Assembly: GCA_947034895.1 (NCBI GenBank)
Contig: OX344765.1
Span: 4,469,001 to 4,533,000, forward strand
Source of the DNA: Rhytidiadelphus loreus
Taxonomy: Eukaryota; Streptophyta; Bryopsida; Hypnales; Hylocomiaceae
Direction: 5' to 3'
DNA: 64,000 bases
The notes under the pieces were generated by a model that saw nothing but the letters and a program-made list of their open reading frames with translations, did no database searches and was not told the origin of the DNA. The first letter of the stretch is position 1. Each line of letters begins with the position of its first letter. Below, one piece after another: positions 1 to 12,306 of this stretch. The position numbers and the translations under genes were made by a program.

Positions 1-1
1 G

Positions 2-2689
2 CTCACAGACGGGCCCGGAAGTGGAGTGAACTTAGTAAAGCGGATGCAACCGCAAGGTGATCTAGAGAATGCGTGGATGATGTTTGACCACGTGAAGCGC
101 ATGAAGGACTGGACCACCATGGCATGCCACGTGTATGACTCACAGTACAAGAAGGTTATGACCATTGCAATTTGTGATATGCAATCAGAAGATACGGAGA
201 TTCAAGTACAATTTTGGAGGTCCTTGAATGCTGTGATGGAGAAACATGGAGTGGCCAACCCATATTTTAAGGGATTCATGGCGGATAGTGCAATGGCCAA
301 TTGGAATGCAGTTCGCATTGTATATGGTAGTGGTTGTGCAAATGATGTCATGCCAAATCGGGAGAGGACATGTTTATTGCATTGGAGTAATTCTCTTATG
401 AAGCACACCCAAAAACACATCAAGCAAGCATTACAGCAACAACATATTGCATTATGCAAGCAATATAAAGAATCCAAGACTTTGGATGAAGCGGAGGTTC
501 GCTATCTTGCAATCCGATCATGGTGGCTATCATCTGGAGCAACAACAGAGGACGCACTTCATCATTTGGAGCATTGGCTAGCATTTTGGCATTTTCGTTA
601 TTTACAGTGGGGAGGTTTCATGACAATGGTACGTTCATTTTATTTGACGTGGATTTTTTTCCTATTTTCAGTGAAGTAGGCATCTACAAATTCGAACTAT
701 ATACACAATTTTGTTTTCCAAATTATGACTTAAGCCTCTTGAGTTAAATGTTTTGATAGAGATTTTTTTTTTTAACTTTGTACAGAAAGGTTATAAATTG
801 GAGAAGATAACCCTGAAAATATTTGTTCCAATAAAATATGCATCCGTCGGATCCGACGGATGCAAATGTGACATGATTTTAAACACTCACATCCTAGAAG
901 CTTGCATTCTGGAAATTGTTGAAAACCCTAAAGCTTCCAATTTCAATGGAATTGTTTTTATTTTGCATTGTGTATTTCTTTTTTTTTAAAACGTGAGGAG
1001 TCGACAAATTCAATTGCCTTCTATTTGTTGAAATAGAATTTGATTATGCAGGTCTAATGTAGAAATTATTCCATGTATGGATGCTTGTACAGTGTTTTCA
1101 ATTTCTTGTTTTTAGTTGCTAGTAGTCCCTAAAACCAAATTTAAATGAAGTCTTCCTTAGTTTCCTTTCAATAGTACATTTGTAGAGTTGATAGATGCCT
1201 TTAATTCTTGCCAATTTATGAAGCAATTTGAAATATAAATGGCATGGTACTAGTAACTTGAGATTTATCTTAATTGCATTTGGTGACGGTTGTATTTTAG
1301 GGGCTTACTTTACAAGAGATGGCGGACATGCCTTCTTGCAATTTGTCCGAAACTGTACATAACAAGTGGCTTCAAATGTCGGGGAAGAAAGGAAACAGTT
1401 TATTCGACGCCACTTGTGATGACAGCATTCGGGCTTGGATGCAAATGACAAACTACCGAGCTTACCTTAGAGGGCACACATCTGGGTCAGGACCATCTAA
1501 GAGTGAATTGAAGTTGAGAGTGGCTAGGCGCACTGGGTGTCCCAAGAAAATAGTAGAGGCATTGAATTTCTTGCCTGAAGGTCATGGCATAGGATCTCGA
1601 GTACCCCATCTAGAAGGAGAAGAAATATTTGGGAGCACAAAGAGGAGCCTCGACGTTCCTATTGGTGATGCAGGAGATTCATATAGACCAGACAAAATAA
1701 ACTTCTCGCAACCTCGAGTGAAAACAAGGTCTACAAAGGTGGTAGAGGAATCAATGCAAGGCACCTTAAATTGTAGTGAAGTCAATAATTCTAAGTACGT
1801 GACAGTAGCATGCGAAAGTGACTGCGATACATCCAAGTGGCACATTGCTAGAATCAGCCACAAGTCAAATGCAAAATGTTGGGCTCAACAACAAACATCA
1901 AACATCAAGTGTACCTCCCGAATTGCGAAGGGTGGAAAGGGAACCCCTGCTCCTACATATCGTGGTAGGAAAGAAGAGTATGGAACAAAGCGCCCAATGG
2001 TGGTGGATTTTTGGTTTTGTTGGGATGATATTGAATGCTATGTAAAAGGTACAAAACGGAAGTGGATCATTGATAGGCCTGAGGTACCTGAAGTTTGGCC
2101 AGTATTGGCAGGGACAAATTTGAATCGCGAAGAAACTTTATTGTTACAGCATGCTGGGTTTTGTCTTCAAGAACGGCCTACCTTGTTGCCCAAAGACCTT
2201 TTTGCCATGTCAAGAGTTTTTGAGCCAGTCTTTTTCACCCAACCATGTCCACCAAATCCAGATGCACATCCAACCGTGAGGAACAACTGCGCCATTAAAA
2301 GACTCGCAAATCCTCCAACTGTTGAGCATCGGAATAAGTGGGAGAGTGCTCGAAATGTTAAAGGGGAAATTCTAGGAGTGACCCTTGTCCCTCTTCCTGG
2401 ACTTGGTGCAATAGTGGTGCTCCAGACCGGAGTGGAGTCCAAGGAAAATGTGTATCGAGTTACTGTGGGTACATTCCCTTCGTGCACATGTCCTGATTTT
2501 GTCAATATGGTGGTATCTGCTATTGGAGACCGAGCACAATACGTCAATTGTAAGCACTTATACTATTTGTATAGGTACTTTTGCAAAATGGACATTCATG
2601 ATGACAAGTTCATTCATGCACCAAGTTATAGCTTTAATGAGTTGAAGCTACTTCTAGTTCGAGCTGGGATCATTTTGATTTCAGAATAG
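2..2689 (+). CDS. MULE-like transposase / SWIM zinc-finger protein (3' part; 5' end outside window)
   Basis: Two exons, about 2-628 and 1301-2689, join in phase across a GT-AG intron (donor after 628, acceptor before 1301) and give about 671 residues of open frame that runs off the left edge. The first exon resembles the catalytic core of Mutator-like transposases: a stretch around MTIAICDMQSED, then GFMADSAMANWNAV and ERTCLLHW. Near the C terminus is a SWIM zinc finger, with CTC at about 2482 (CTCPDF) and CKH at about 2551 (CKHLYYL), giving the CxC...CxH pattern. SWIM fingers bind DNA or protein and are typical of MULE transposases and of domesticated FAR1/MUG-type proteins. The frame has no internal stop, so it is either a recent element or a domesticated gene. 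I could not find terminal inverted repeats, and the 5' half is missing. The family call is good; activity and function are unknown. Confidence 0.75.
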
Positions 2690-4380
2690 AAGTGAGTAAT
2701 TTCTTGGAGGGTAGTATATTCATGTTTGAATCTTGAACGTGTGCTACAGGTGAAATTATGATGTCACAGTCCTCATTTACCAAAATTGACTTTTTTGGGA
2801 GTACATCCAATATTCCCTATCATTTTTTGGGTCTACTTTTCTGAGTCAGACATTTCTATTCCACCCAATTTTCTGTGGAATAATTTCTAGTGAAATTACG
2901 TAAATCTTTGTTATTTACAAAGCCAGGATGCTCATTGGAAAGGTCTTTACTATAGAGTATCGAAATTTGGAATGCATACCCAGAAGTTTTAGTTGACTCC
3001 ACAAAATCACCCTTACCCTACATCCACGGTTATAGGAGACGCGGTCATAGGTACCAAAGTGAACTATAAATCCTAAATTTTGGTTGAATTTTTGGAGAAA
3101 TCCGTCACTCCCACAAAATATTTGTATAAATTTTCCAAGAAAAGGTTATTTCAAGCTCACCGCTCGCAATTTTTAGGCTCACAGCTCACAAGCTCACCGC
3201 TCCACGCTCGGACCCTAGCGTCGTTGATGCCTCTCAATACTAAGAACCCCTTGGAGGGGTCTCTAACTATAGATTCCCTATCGTGTCCTTCCCACGCCAA
3301 ATTGAACTAGTGTTCACCAAACCAAAATAGATTTCTAATCTAAATTACAAAACATTTATTTGTGGATGAATTTTATTACAAAATATCCATAACCATCCCC
3401 CCATGATCACATGCTTGGTGGGACTTGCATAAGATTGAAATTTAACAAGTTAAAAATTTGTATTTGAAATACATTACGGTCTTGCACCATTTCAATTTTG
3501 TTTTATCTTGGTTGTATCTTCCAATTGAAGTTTGTGTTTGGCCGTTTAATTAAACTTGCAGCAACCAAGAAAGTGTTGATCTATTGGAAAGCAGTCATCC
3601 GGAATTCCTTGGCAACTATTTTTGGCCCAACTTGTGTTTGCAATAGGCATTGTAGATGGCAGATGCTAGAAGGTCATGTGTAGTTGGGCAGGGGTCATCC
3701 TGACTTCTTTGGGCTTCATTTGATTTCCAAATTTGATCAATTTTTGAATGTTATAAGAGTCTCTAAGTTGTAGGCAAGGTTTCAGTAAAAGCTATGTCAA
3801 TTGAATTGATTGTCTAGATTCAAACTTTAGATGTTAAATTGAATGCACAAAAATTAGATGGTTAGTTTGATCTTTTTTAGTTTTGATGCATTTATGGATT
3901 CAATAGCTTGATTGGAATCTTGATGGGGTATTCTTTTGGTTGTGACTCTTTTTGCATTTGGCGTGGCACTTGGATTGCGGCTAAAAACCAATTTTTTTAT
4001 TGTAATCAATTGCACAAGAGTTGTATCACACAAATGGACTGCATAGATTCTTGATGATGGAGCCCAGGTGTAAGAGTTGCCAATCCATAGGAGTAGTTTC
4101 AAGCCTGAGAGGCCAATCCTTGGGCCCTTGTTCATACACACATTGATATTTTTTTGGTTTTTGGTCTTTTGAAATGCCTTATGGTGATCTCATCATCATT
4201 GAAATTTTGGAAGGATGTATTTTGAAAGTGGAATGAGTGAATCTAGATTGAATTATAGAGTTTTGACCTTCGGATTTTATTGCATAAGGCGGAAACTAAA
4301 ATGACGACAAGTCATTTCACCCTGATGCATGTTTGGCGGAGAAGCAAGAATTGAACTAGTGCATGCCTATCTTGCTTCAT
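2690..4380. other. Intergenic spacer, no gene seen
   Basis: AT-rich DNA between the SWIM gene and its decayed copy. Short open frames here (for example 3080-3310 and 3854-4141) show no recognisable domain and no splice continuity. Around 3160-3220 there is a run of GCTCAC-like repeats (CTCACCGCTC, CTCACAGCTC). Loosely similar runs occur near 5680 and, inverted, near 39720, so this may be the edge of a dispersed repeat. Nothing else is supportable. Confidence 0.5.
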
Positions 4381-4382
4381 CT

Positions 4383-4795
4383 TCACCTAATGAGCACCCT
4401 CCAATTCGAGCTGGTAAAGTAGTTCACAGGAACAACAAAGCACCAACAACTACGTTTCTGCCCTAACTTTGAATGCCCGCATTCAAAAGGTGACAATGGT
4501 TCCTCATTTAGGATTCGGTTGCATAGTTTCTTTGAATTCAAAGCCACAAACTTGGAATGAGACTTACATGCATACAATTTCATCTTTTCTGAAGTGTAGC
4601 TGCCTGAATTTCAAAGAGATGAAGTTGAGTTGTTTGGATAAACGTGGAATTTGGGCAAATTGTAAGCATCTTTACTATATTTTTACTATAATTTGTAATC
4701 TACAGTGCACATTAGATGTCTTCATCCATGCTGCTACTTTCAGCTTCAATGAAGTGAAGCAAGTACTATTCAGCGGGATACTAAATTTTTTTTGA
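4383..4795 (+). pseudogene. Degenerate fragment of a second SWIM-domain transposase-like gene
   Basis: The frame at 4469-4795 parallels the C-terminal part of the upstream gene. KVTMVPHLGFGCIVSL matches GVTLVPLPGLGAIVVL, CSCLNF matches CTCPDF, CKHLYYIF matches CKHLYYLY, and FIHAATFSFNEVK matches FIHAPSYSFNELK. The CxC...CxH zinc ligands survive. Upstream, at about 4383-4465, coding-like sequence is broken by a stop and a frame change before it meets this frame, and no catalytic core is found. This is best read as a 5'-truncated decayed paralogue. Because the zinc ligands persist, a short expressed SWIM-only peptide cannot be excluded. Confidence 0.7.
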
Positions 4796-7700
4796 GATGT
4801 ACTTAGGTTTCTTTTCTACTAGATTGGACTTCTTCTTGTTTTAATAGGTTTATGTTGTACTCATCAATGGAAATGTAGTGAGACTAAAATGACCACTATT
4901 TGCATTGAACTCTAAAATGGACCTCAAAGAAACAATGACATTGTTTGTTTTGAATGCATGATCCTTCAAGTGTTTAAGAGCATCCATCCCAAGAATTGGA
5001 CCGTCCATATTTTGCATTCTTTCTTTTGTGCATAAAATTTTCATAGTAATAGTAATAGTTCAAAGCAACCACAATAATAAATACAAGTCAATGTACCGTA
5101 ACATGGCACCCATAGCCCTCATTTCAATGTCATATGGCACTCAACTTCCTAGGGCCCTTTTAAATCTATGACACCAAAGTTGTAATTTGTGTAGGTCCCT
5201 TTAATCCCACTCCCCCTATTTTATAGGAGATTTGGTCAATACATCCGGAAGCAAAAGCGCAGTTAAGAACAATATCATTCATTAAACCATGTTCAAAGCC
5301 AATGCTTCATGTACTTGAAGCAGACCTTAAACCCATTTTGCAGCCAATATTTGTTGAAATTTCATCTAGCCTTTCCATCCACTTTCATCTCTTTTTCTAA
5401 ATAGTTTCCATCTACTTTTATCCATTTTTTTCAATAAATTTCATCTACTTTCATCCATTTCTTCTTTTAATTTCATCCATAGTTTTCATCAACTTCTTCT
5501 TCAATTTGCATTCATTATTTTTTTTCATTTCACCCTACATCTCTTCCACCCTTCTACTCTAATTTCTAATAAACTTTTCTCAAATACAAAATGATTCCAC
5601 CAAAATTTAGGTAGACTTTCATCCATTTTTTATTTTATTTTTTTCAAATTCCCATTTTTTTCCCCAAAAAAATGCTCCTCACTCACCAATCCCCGCTCCG
5701 TGCTCACATACTAGCAACGTTGATGTGGAGGTTGCTTGTGTCAATTGACATTCTTTGCACTTATATTTTCTATAAAAAAATAATCTTCTAAAGTGCATGA
5801 AGAGTGGGAAAATTCCTGCAAAGTATTATATTTAATGCAAGATTGATTGTGAGGAGGGGAAATAATATTCTCACTTGTAATGCTAAGTGCATTCTATAAT
5901 GCACAATGAAATGTAGTTGATGTAGTTGCAAGCATTCAAAATCTAAAGCCTATTGTAGATGATTGCAATATGGAATGTTGTTGGAGTTGATTGTGCATGC
6001 TCATTATGTAAGTTGAAGTTCTTAGAACAATGCAATTGCCTCTGTTGTGCTACTTGCCTTCATAGGGTTTTTTGGCATTGTTGCATGTGGTGCTTATACA
6101 TCAATTAGAAGGATTTTCACTTAACTTGGCGGTTTGTAATGAATTCTTGTTGAATCCATGTTGAAATCGAAATATAGTGAACTCTCTTGAAATCCTAGTT
6201 GAATTTGCAATCAATTCATATAGATTTGAATCTATAATGGAGCTTAATTATATTATATGCAATGTCTTTAAGCAACTATACATACTTGAGCAATAGACAA
6301 TGAAATTTGTTGATACAAAGCATCTTCATATTCAAATCTCAATATTTTTATAGACTGGGGTATTCTTTTGAGTTTACTTGAATAAAAATCATTAGGTGAG
6401 ATTTGGGACCTCTGGAAGACCGTTTCAAGCTTGTTCCCTTCACTATTCCCCCTGCAGTGAAGGAACGTCCGACTATCAAAAAAAAATTCAATTTAAAAAA
6501 AAAAAATTCTTCAAATGCAAAAAGAATTGAAAAAGTTGAAAAAAAAAAATTGAAAAATGAGGTGGAAGCTTCTTGGCCATGTAGGACTATTGCGGTGTCA
6601 CTGCAACAGTCACATGAAATTAAATCAATTTGAAATGCTTAGAAAGATAAAAAAATGAAAAAAAGTTTGATTCAATTGATTTCTACTTGAAATCACTTCC
6701 AATAAAACCCAAAGTCTACAAGTTCATTATACACATCAAATATGAAGCCAAAAAGGGGGAGGGGGAGGTGGGCATGTTAAATTTTCTACAAATAAGCGTT
6801 TAAAAGGGTATTTTACAAGGAGTACTAGATGTCCTTCTACAAATTTAGTACACCCCATTGTTATCTAAATTTCTAAGATGGAGAATTATAGGTGGGTATA
6901 TTGTTTGTTTAAATTCTTTCCTTATTATTTTTTCTTAAGGTTTTGCTAGTTAAATTTTTTTGTTTAGGCTTCAAAACAACAATTATTCCAAATAATTTAA
7001 AAAATGTTGTACTAATTGGAAAGACAATTAATGATGTTAAGATGAAAGAAACTAAGAATACTTGAAGTGCATTTTTTGTTCAGAAATCACCATTTTATGA
7101 TAAGGAATAAAAATTGGTATAATTTTTTCTTCCATTCAATTGAAATAAAAGTTTTGTAAAAGGTAAAAGTAAATAAAATAAAATATACTTTGTTTTCTAA
7201 GTTTGCAATGAAAATAAGATCATCTATTGAATGTTTCCAAACTAGAAGAAAAACGAAAAGGAAAATGCATCATTTTAAAATGTAAAAGAAAAAAAAATCC
7301 ATATGAATGTATAAACTTTTATGTATAATTCCCACGTCACTCCACGTTGAAAAAAAGTTTGATTCAATGTATTCTTATCATTTTTTTCCATAATATGAAA
7401 CATTTCTATTTCAATTGATTAATTTTTTAAAAGACTCAAAAATATTTACAAAACTTTGCTTTATTTCACATATAAAAGGAATACCTTCAATCCCACATCA
7501 TATGTATCCAATTTTTGTAGTGTGTAGATATTTCACTACAAAGAAGTTTTATACTTTGTTGTAAAGAATTTTGAAGCTCCATTGCTCCATTTTGAATTAA
7601 AATGATCCATTGCTTCATTGAAAGACAATAGCTCATATTGACAATTATTTTGGGTCAACTTTGATGACTAGAATCTCCAGATTCTACAAATAGATCTTAA

Positions 7701-8000
7701 TGAAATGACGAGCAATTGAGTTTCTTATAAATAACCTTATAATGATGTGGTGACCTAAAAGTATCCAATGGATGATAGAATCCTTCTATGAAAAACAAAA
7801 ATACAGTTGTTCATCCTTGAAAATTTGTGTGAAAAGGGGAAGTGTTGCACAATAGTTTGGCCTCCAATAACTGTTCTTTATTTTTTTTAAAGCAAAGGAT
7901 TCACACGGTAGTCAAGGCCCAAACAAAGAAGAATCCAACAGGATCAACTAAAATTTTCCGAGTTCGGACCGTCAGTTACCCAGTTCAGTTCGGTCGGGAA
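4796..8000. other. AT-rich intergenic spacer with simple repeats
   Basis: No gene is seen. From about 5355 to 5640 there is a degenerate array of TTTCATC and CATCCA words (TTTCATCTACTTTCATCC-like), a pyrimidine-rich low-complexity tract. A-rich runs occur near 6480-6560 and throughout 6900-7500. The short frame at 6403-6633 is lysine-rich because of poly-A and has no coding character. Confidence 0.55.
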
Positions 8001-8003
8001 ACC

Positions 8004-8017
8004 TAGGGTTAGGGTTT
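8004..8017 (-). promoter_or_regulatory. Telo-box-like double repeat upstream of TRM1
   Basis: TAGGGTTAGGGTTT lies about 100 bp before the first TRM1 ATG and reads AAACCCTAACCCTA on the other strand. AAACCCTA telo-boxes are a known promoter element of plant genes for translation and ribosome biogenesis, which suits a tRNA-modification gene. Its function here is inferred from position only. Confidence 0.5.
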
Positions 8018-8114
8018 AAGGCGAATCTTCCAGGGCTCGTTGTTTTGTCGTTGAGGAATTTTCCGTGCGTGCGAAAGAATGGGGCCATGACTGAAGAATC
8101 AATCTTCCCCGCTT

Positions 8115-11100
8115 ATGAAGCTGCCTCCGTGTTCCTGGCTCTGGCGATCCCTTTCTTCTAAGCTTCGCATTCGCAACTCCAGTCGTCAGAGCAGCTTCCC
8201 TTTCGGCGGTGCACCAAACAGCTTCCACACAACCAATTCCGACTCCGCTGCATTGTGCGCATGGCGTGACCCTGCCCAGCTCTGGAATAATTGGCAGCGA
8301 CAGACGGTTCGAGGGTTTAGCTTTTCGACGTGGAGTGACGTGGGAATTGGTGCTTATAGAGAGGAAGAGATGGCGGGGGGCGAGGAGGGGAATGGAACTG
8401 GGAAGAAGGCGCAGCAGCTGCAGCACCGCGTGGGGAAGAAGAAAGGCGGACCACCCCCGGGACCTCAAGCGGAGCCCACGATTCTGCGAGAAGGTGAGGC
8501 GGATATTCTCTTGCACGGAAACGACGTATTCTACAACAAAGCTCAGGTAAACAAAAATGCCGCAATTGCTTCATTTGGAATTGACGGAACCAAGCAAACT
8601 CAGTGTCAATAGCACCTGTTAATGGAGTGCTCAATTTTATAACTGGACGCTGAATTTGGGTTGACCCGACAATACCCAGGTGGTGCATTTATTTTGAAAA
8701 GTCGGTAATTTGAGAGGATATGACACAAACCTGGTTTCTCTCAATTGGAAGTCGGTGGTTGAGAGTAGATTATGCATTTGCGAAAGCCGTTACAAGGGTT
8801 GTTATTGATTTATTGTAGTGAGTCTTTGATGAGCTGTTGAAAAGCATCTGAAATTCTGGGTTTGGGGATTGCCTTGCGAAGATAGTGAACAGGGATTTGT
8901 CCATAGCGGTTCTACGAATGTTTGCGTCCAAGCGTCAAGAGGAGCATGAAGAAAGTTTGCTAAAAAAAGCTGCACGTAAGAAAGTTCCTAACGGGAGGGC
9001 CAATGACGATGCCCAAGAACTGGGCACTTCTACAGCTGAAGGAGAGGACTCGAAGCCCGGTGTGTCTCCAATGGCGGCGGATCAAGATTCCGAAAACAAG
9101 GAGGAGAAGCCAGAAAATAGTCCCTCAGGAAATGCATCACAGGGGGTAGCAGCAGCGCCTGAGGAATCCAAAATTGCCAAGCCTCTGCACGTTCTAGAGG
9201 TATTAACTTCTTGTAGTTCCTTGGATGCGAATTTCTGTTTTGTATAAACATCGATCTGCGTAGTTTATTTAACTCGAGGAGGACCGAATTTTCATGGCCT
9301 TGCAGTGACCAATCTAATTAGTCATGTTGTGAGGAATATAATTCAGGGAGGTCAAATATATACCATCAGGACCATTGAAGAACATTGCTTTTGTGGACCA
9401 AAAATCACTAGGAATTGAACAAAAGAAAGTCCTCATATATGCTTAAAACACAGGGAGGTCCAATTCAGGCCTTTTGGTGCTTTAGGATTAACATGGTTTT
9501 GATGCCGTTTGTGGTCTTTGTGGAATGCAGGCCTTAGCAGCTTCAGGGTTGAGGGCACTGCGGTATGCCAAAGAAGTTGAGCAAGTCGGCACGGTGGTGG
9601 CTTGTGACAACGACAAAGGTATGTGCTTGGCAAACCACAGGTCATCCACGCATCTGGGTTTGTAGTAACGGTCAAATATATTTTTCGATCCATGTGTGAA
9701 AGGGGGTTATTTGGAGTGGCATTTAAATGAGTTTCTGTACCTTTGCAGTGGCAGTCGAGGCGTGTGAACGCAACATTCGGCTGAATGGAAAGGTTGCGTT
9801 GGCGAAGGTGACTGCAAATCACGCTGATTCGCGTATTTATATGCTCTCTCACGAGAAGGAGTTCGATGTGGTACCTCTCTGTTCCTAAGTCATCCCAACA
9901 ACAGTCAATATCTTCATGCCTTGAGCTTTTTCTTTCCAACCCTTGCCTGCATGGCAGGTTTAACTACTTCGTTCATGCTTTTGGGTTTTGTTTTAGATTT
10001 TTCACAGTCCAAATCCTGTTTCAGGAAGTTGCCTTTTATTAACACAAGTTAGAATTGCCGGCGATTTGTTCCATTTTTTGGTTTCTGTCATTTTTTTCTC
10101 AGCCTAAGGAGGTTTCAAGAAGTTTTATAGAGCTACAAAGCGCTCTTCTAATTAAATGATGCCGTTCTGTGGGCAGGTCGATCTAGATCCCTATGGGTCA
10201 CCTTCCATCTTTTTGGACTCAGCGGTACAAACTATATCTGATGGTGGTCTCTTGTCATGCACTGCAACTGACATGGCTGTGCTGTGTGGAAACAATGGCG
10301 AAGTTTGCTACTCCAAGTAATTCAATCAACCTTATTTATGGCTAGTGTCTGTATATTGGCTATGCGATTGTTCACTTGGTGGAATTTCCTGAGAAATCTG
10401 TTCTGTATTGTCAAGATTATGCAGTTGGAATTTGTCTATTGTGTGATGTTTACGAGCGTGGGGTGTAACAGATATGGAGCATATCCGTTGCGAGGCAAGT
10501 ACTGCCATGAAATGGCACTCCGGATCCTCCTAGCCAGCATTGAAGCCCACGCTAACCGCTACAAGCGTCATATAGTACCTGTGCTTTCACTGTCTGTGGA
10601 TTTCTATGTGCGTGTGTTTGTTCGCATTTACACGTATGTATTCAGCCTCTTGTTCTCCTTTTCCATCTTGTTGTCTATTTCTTGTAGGTGTTCTGAAGTT
10701 TGCCCAAGCCATTGAAATGATTTGATGTGAGTCATCTACCATAGGGATATATTGCCATCGTTTACATTTGGACAAATCTCTTTTTAACCAATAACATATT
10801 CTAAATCGTTGCTGAAGTGAAAAGTGGGCAATATTTGAAACTTCTTAGGCCTGCAAGACTTGATCTCTTGACTTGGTCTTACAACTTTGGGTTATGTTTC
10901 TCACACGAATATCTCATTATTGCATACAGATCAGCAAGTGCAATCAAGGAGTCACCGAGTAAGCTCTCGTATGTGTATCAGTGTGTTGGTTGTGATACAT
11001 ATCATCTGCAACCTGTGGGAAGGGTGGCCACAAGGCAAGGCAGCACCCGATACATGCCTGGAACCGGGCCAGTTGTTTCTCCATACTGTAAGCAGTGCGG

Positions 11101-12306
11101 AAAGCATCACAACATGGGAGGTCCAATTTGGTCCGCTCCAATTCATGATGCAGATTGGGTCGGCTCTATGCTCAAAAGTGTGACAGCTATGAAGAGCCGT
11201 TATCCAGCTTACAACAAGATTCACAGCATCCTCACGGCCGTATCAGAGGTGAGCCAACGGCCTTTAATGTAAACAGAATGAATGGCAGGAACTCACATTG
11301 GATGCGGGTTAGCAAACTAAACAAATCAGGAAAGTCCCTTAAATTGGGATATAATATTTGAGTTTGACTTTCTAGAGATAATTTTAAGCATATTGTTTTT
11401 TCTTTGCAGGAGTTGAACGACGTGCCACTATATGTGAGTTTGCATTCCATGAGTGCTACGCTCAAGTGCACTCCCCCCTCAGCGACTCTCTTCCGATCTG
11501 CAGTTGTCAATGCTGGGTACCAAATTTCAGGATCACATGCTAACCCATTAGGACTGAAGACTGATGCTCCGATGGAAGTCCTCTGGGATATCATGCGCTG
11601 CTGGGTATGTTGCGTGTACTCTTTTCTTACGCTTCATTGAAGGTCTTCCATCCGTTGTTAGAAGACTTGCATGACATGTTTGTTAGTGTCACAAGACGCT
11701 GAGCTTGCTATTTACGGGGGTTAAGTGGGTTACCTGGAGATCGATATTTCTACTGGTTCACACGAGTTGTTACATGCTCCTCTCTCTCACTAGTATTCTT
11801 CACCATCTATGCAGGTTAAAGATCACCCTGTTAAGGAAAACTCTGCAGAGACCCCAGGAAAAGTGATACTCAGTAAAGAGCCTAAAGTTGAGGTATGTAT
11901 CTGCTTTGGAAAGAAATGACTTTCGAGCAACATAATGTAATACCTTTCCAAGCACTACTCAACGATATTTCTTATCTGGTTACTCATACTGCTTTAATTC
12001 TGTTACTGAACTTTTTTGGAAATTGCTTGTTCACAGGCAAACTTCAAGAAGGTTCAATCTGCCACAAGCAAGGCTCTAGCTTCTGGTGTTGCTCGGTTTC
12101 TACCCAATCCTGAAGAATTTTGGGGCCCGAAGCCTAGAGCAGGGCGTCATCTTACGCAGAAGCATATAGCTTCGCACGGTGCTGCTTTTGTGAATGGAAC
12201 CCGTTGTGCAGAAGGGCAACCTCCCATTGAAAGTCCAGCTACTGCTGCTGCTGCTGCTGCTATCGATGAAGTACCGGAAGCCAAGCGTCAAAAGGTGGAA
12301 GAGTGA
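8115..12306 (+). CDS. TRM1: tRNA (guanine(26)-N2)-dimethyltransferase TRM1
   Basis: Ten exons: 8115-8546, 8882-9199, 9531-9618, 9749-9870, 10177-10316, 10472-10633, 10930-11248, 11410-11604, 11815-11892, 12037-12306. All junctions are GT-AG and keep phase, giving 707 residues. The enzyme uses S-adenosylmethionine to make dimethylguanosine at tRNA position 26. Family landmarks are [18 protein letters not shown] (exons 1-2), the SAM-binding [12 protein letters not shown] (about 252-263), CDNDK, the catalytic-type DLDPYGSP (322-329), and paired cysteines CVGC (439/442) and CKQC (474/477) of the zinc-binding C-terminal part. The C terminus has an alanine run coded by GCT repeats and a basic AKRQK, a possible nuclear signal. 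The first 85 residues are rich in Arg and Ser and poor in acidic residues, like a mitochondrial leader; a second in-frame ATG at 8370 starts MAGGEEG just before the conserved part. Yeast TRM1 is known to serve mitochondria and nucleus from two ATGs. Confidence 0.93.

Noticed and set aside
8016..8688. Long antisense frames opposite TRM1 exon 1
   Set aside because: They mirror GC-rich TRM1 coding sequence; the sense strand has family motifs and in-phase splicing, the antisense frames have none.
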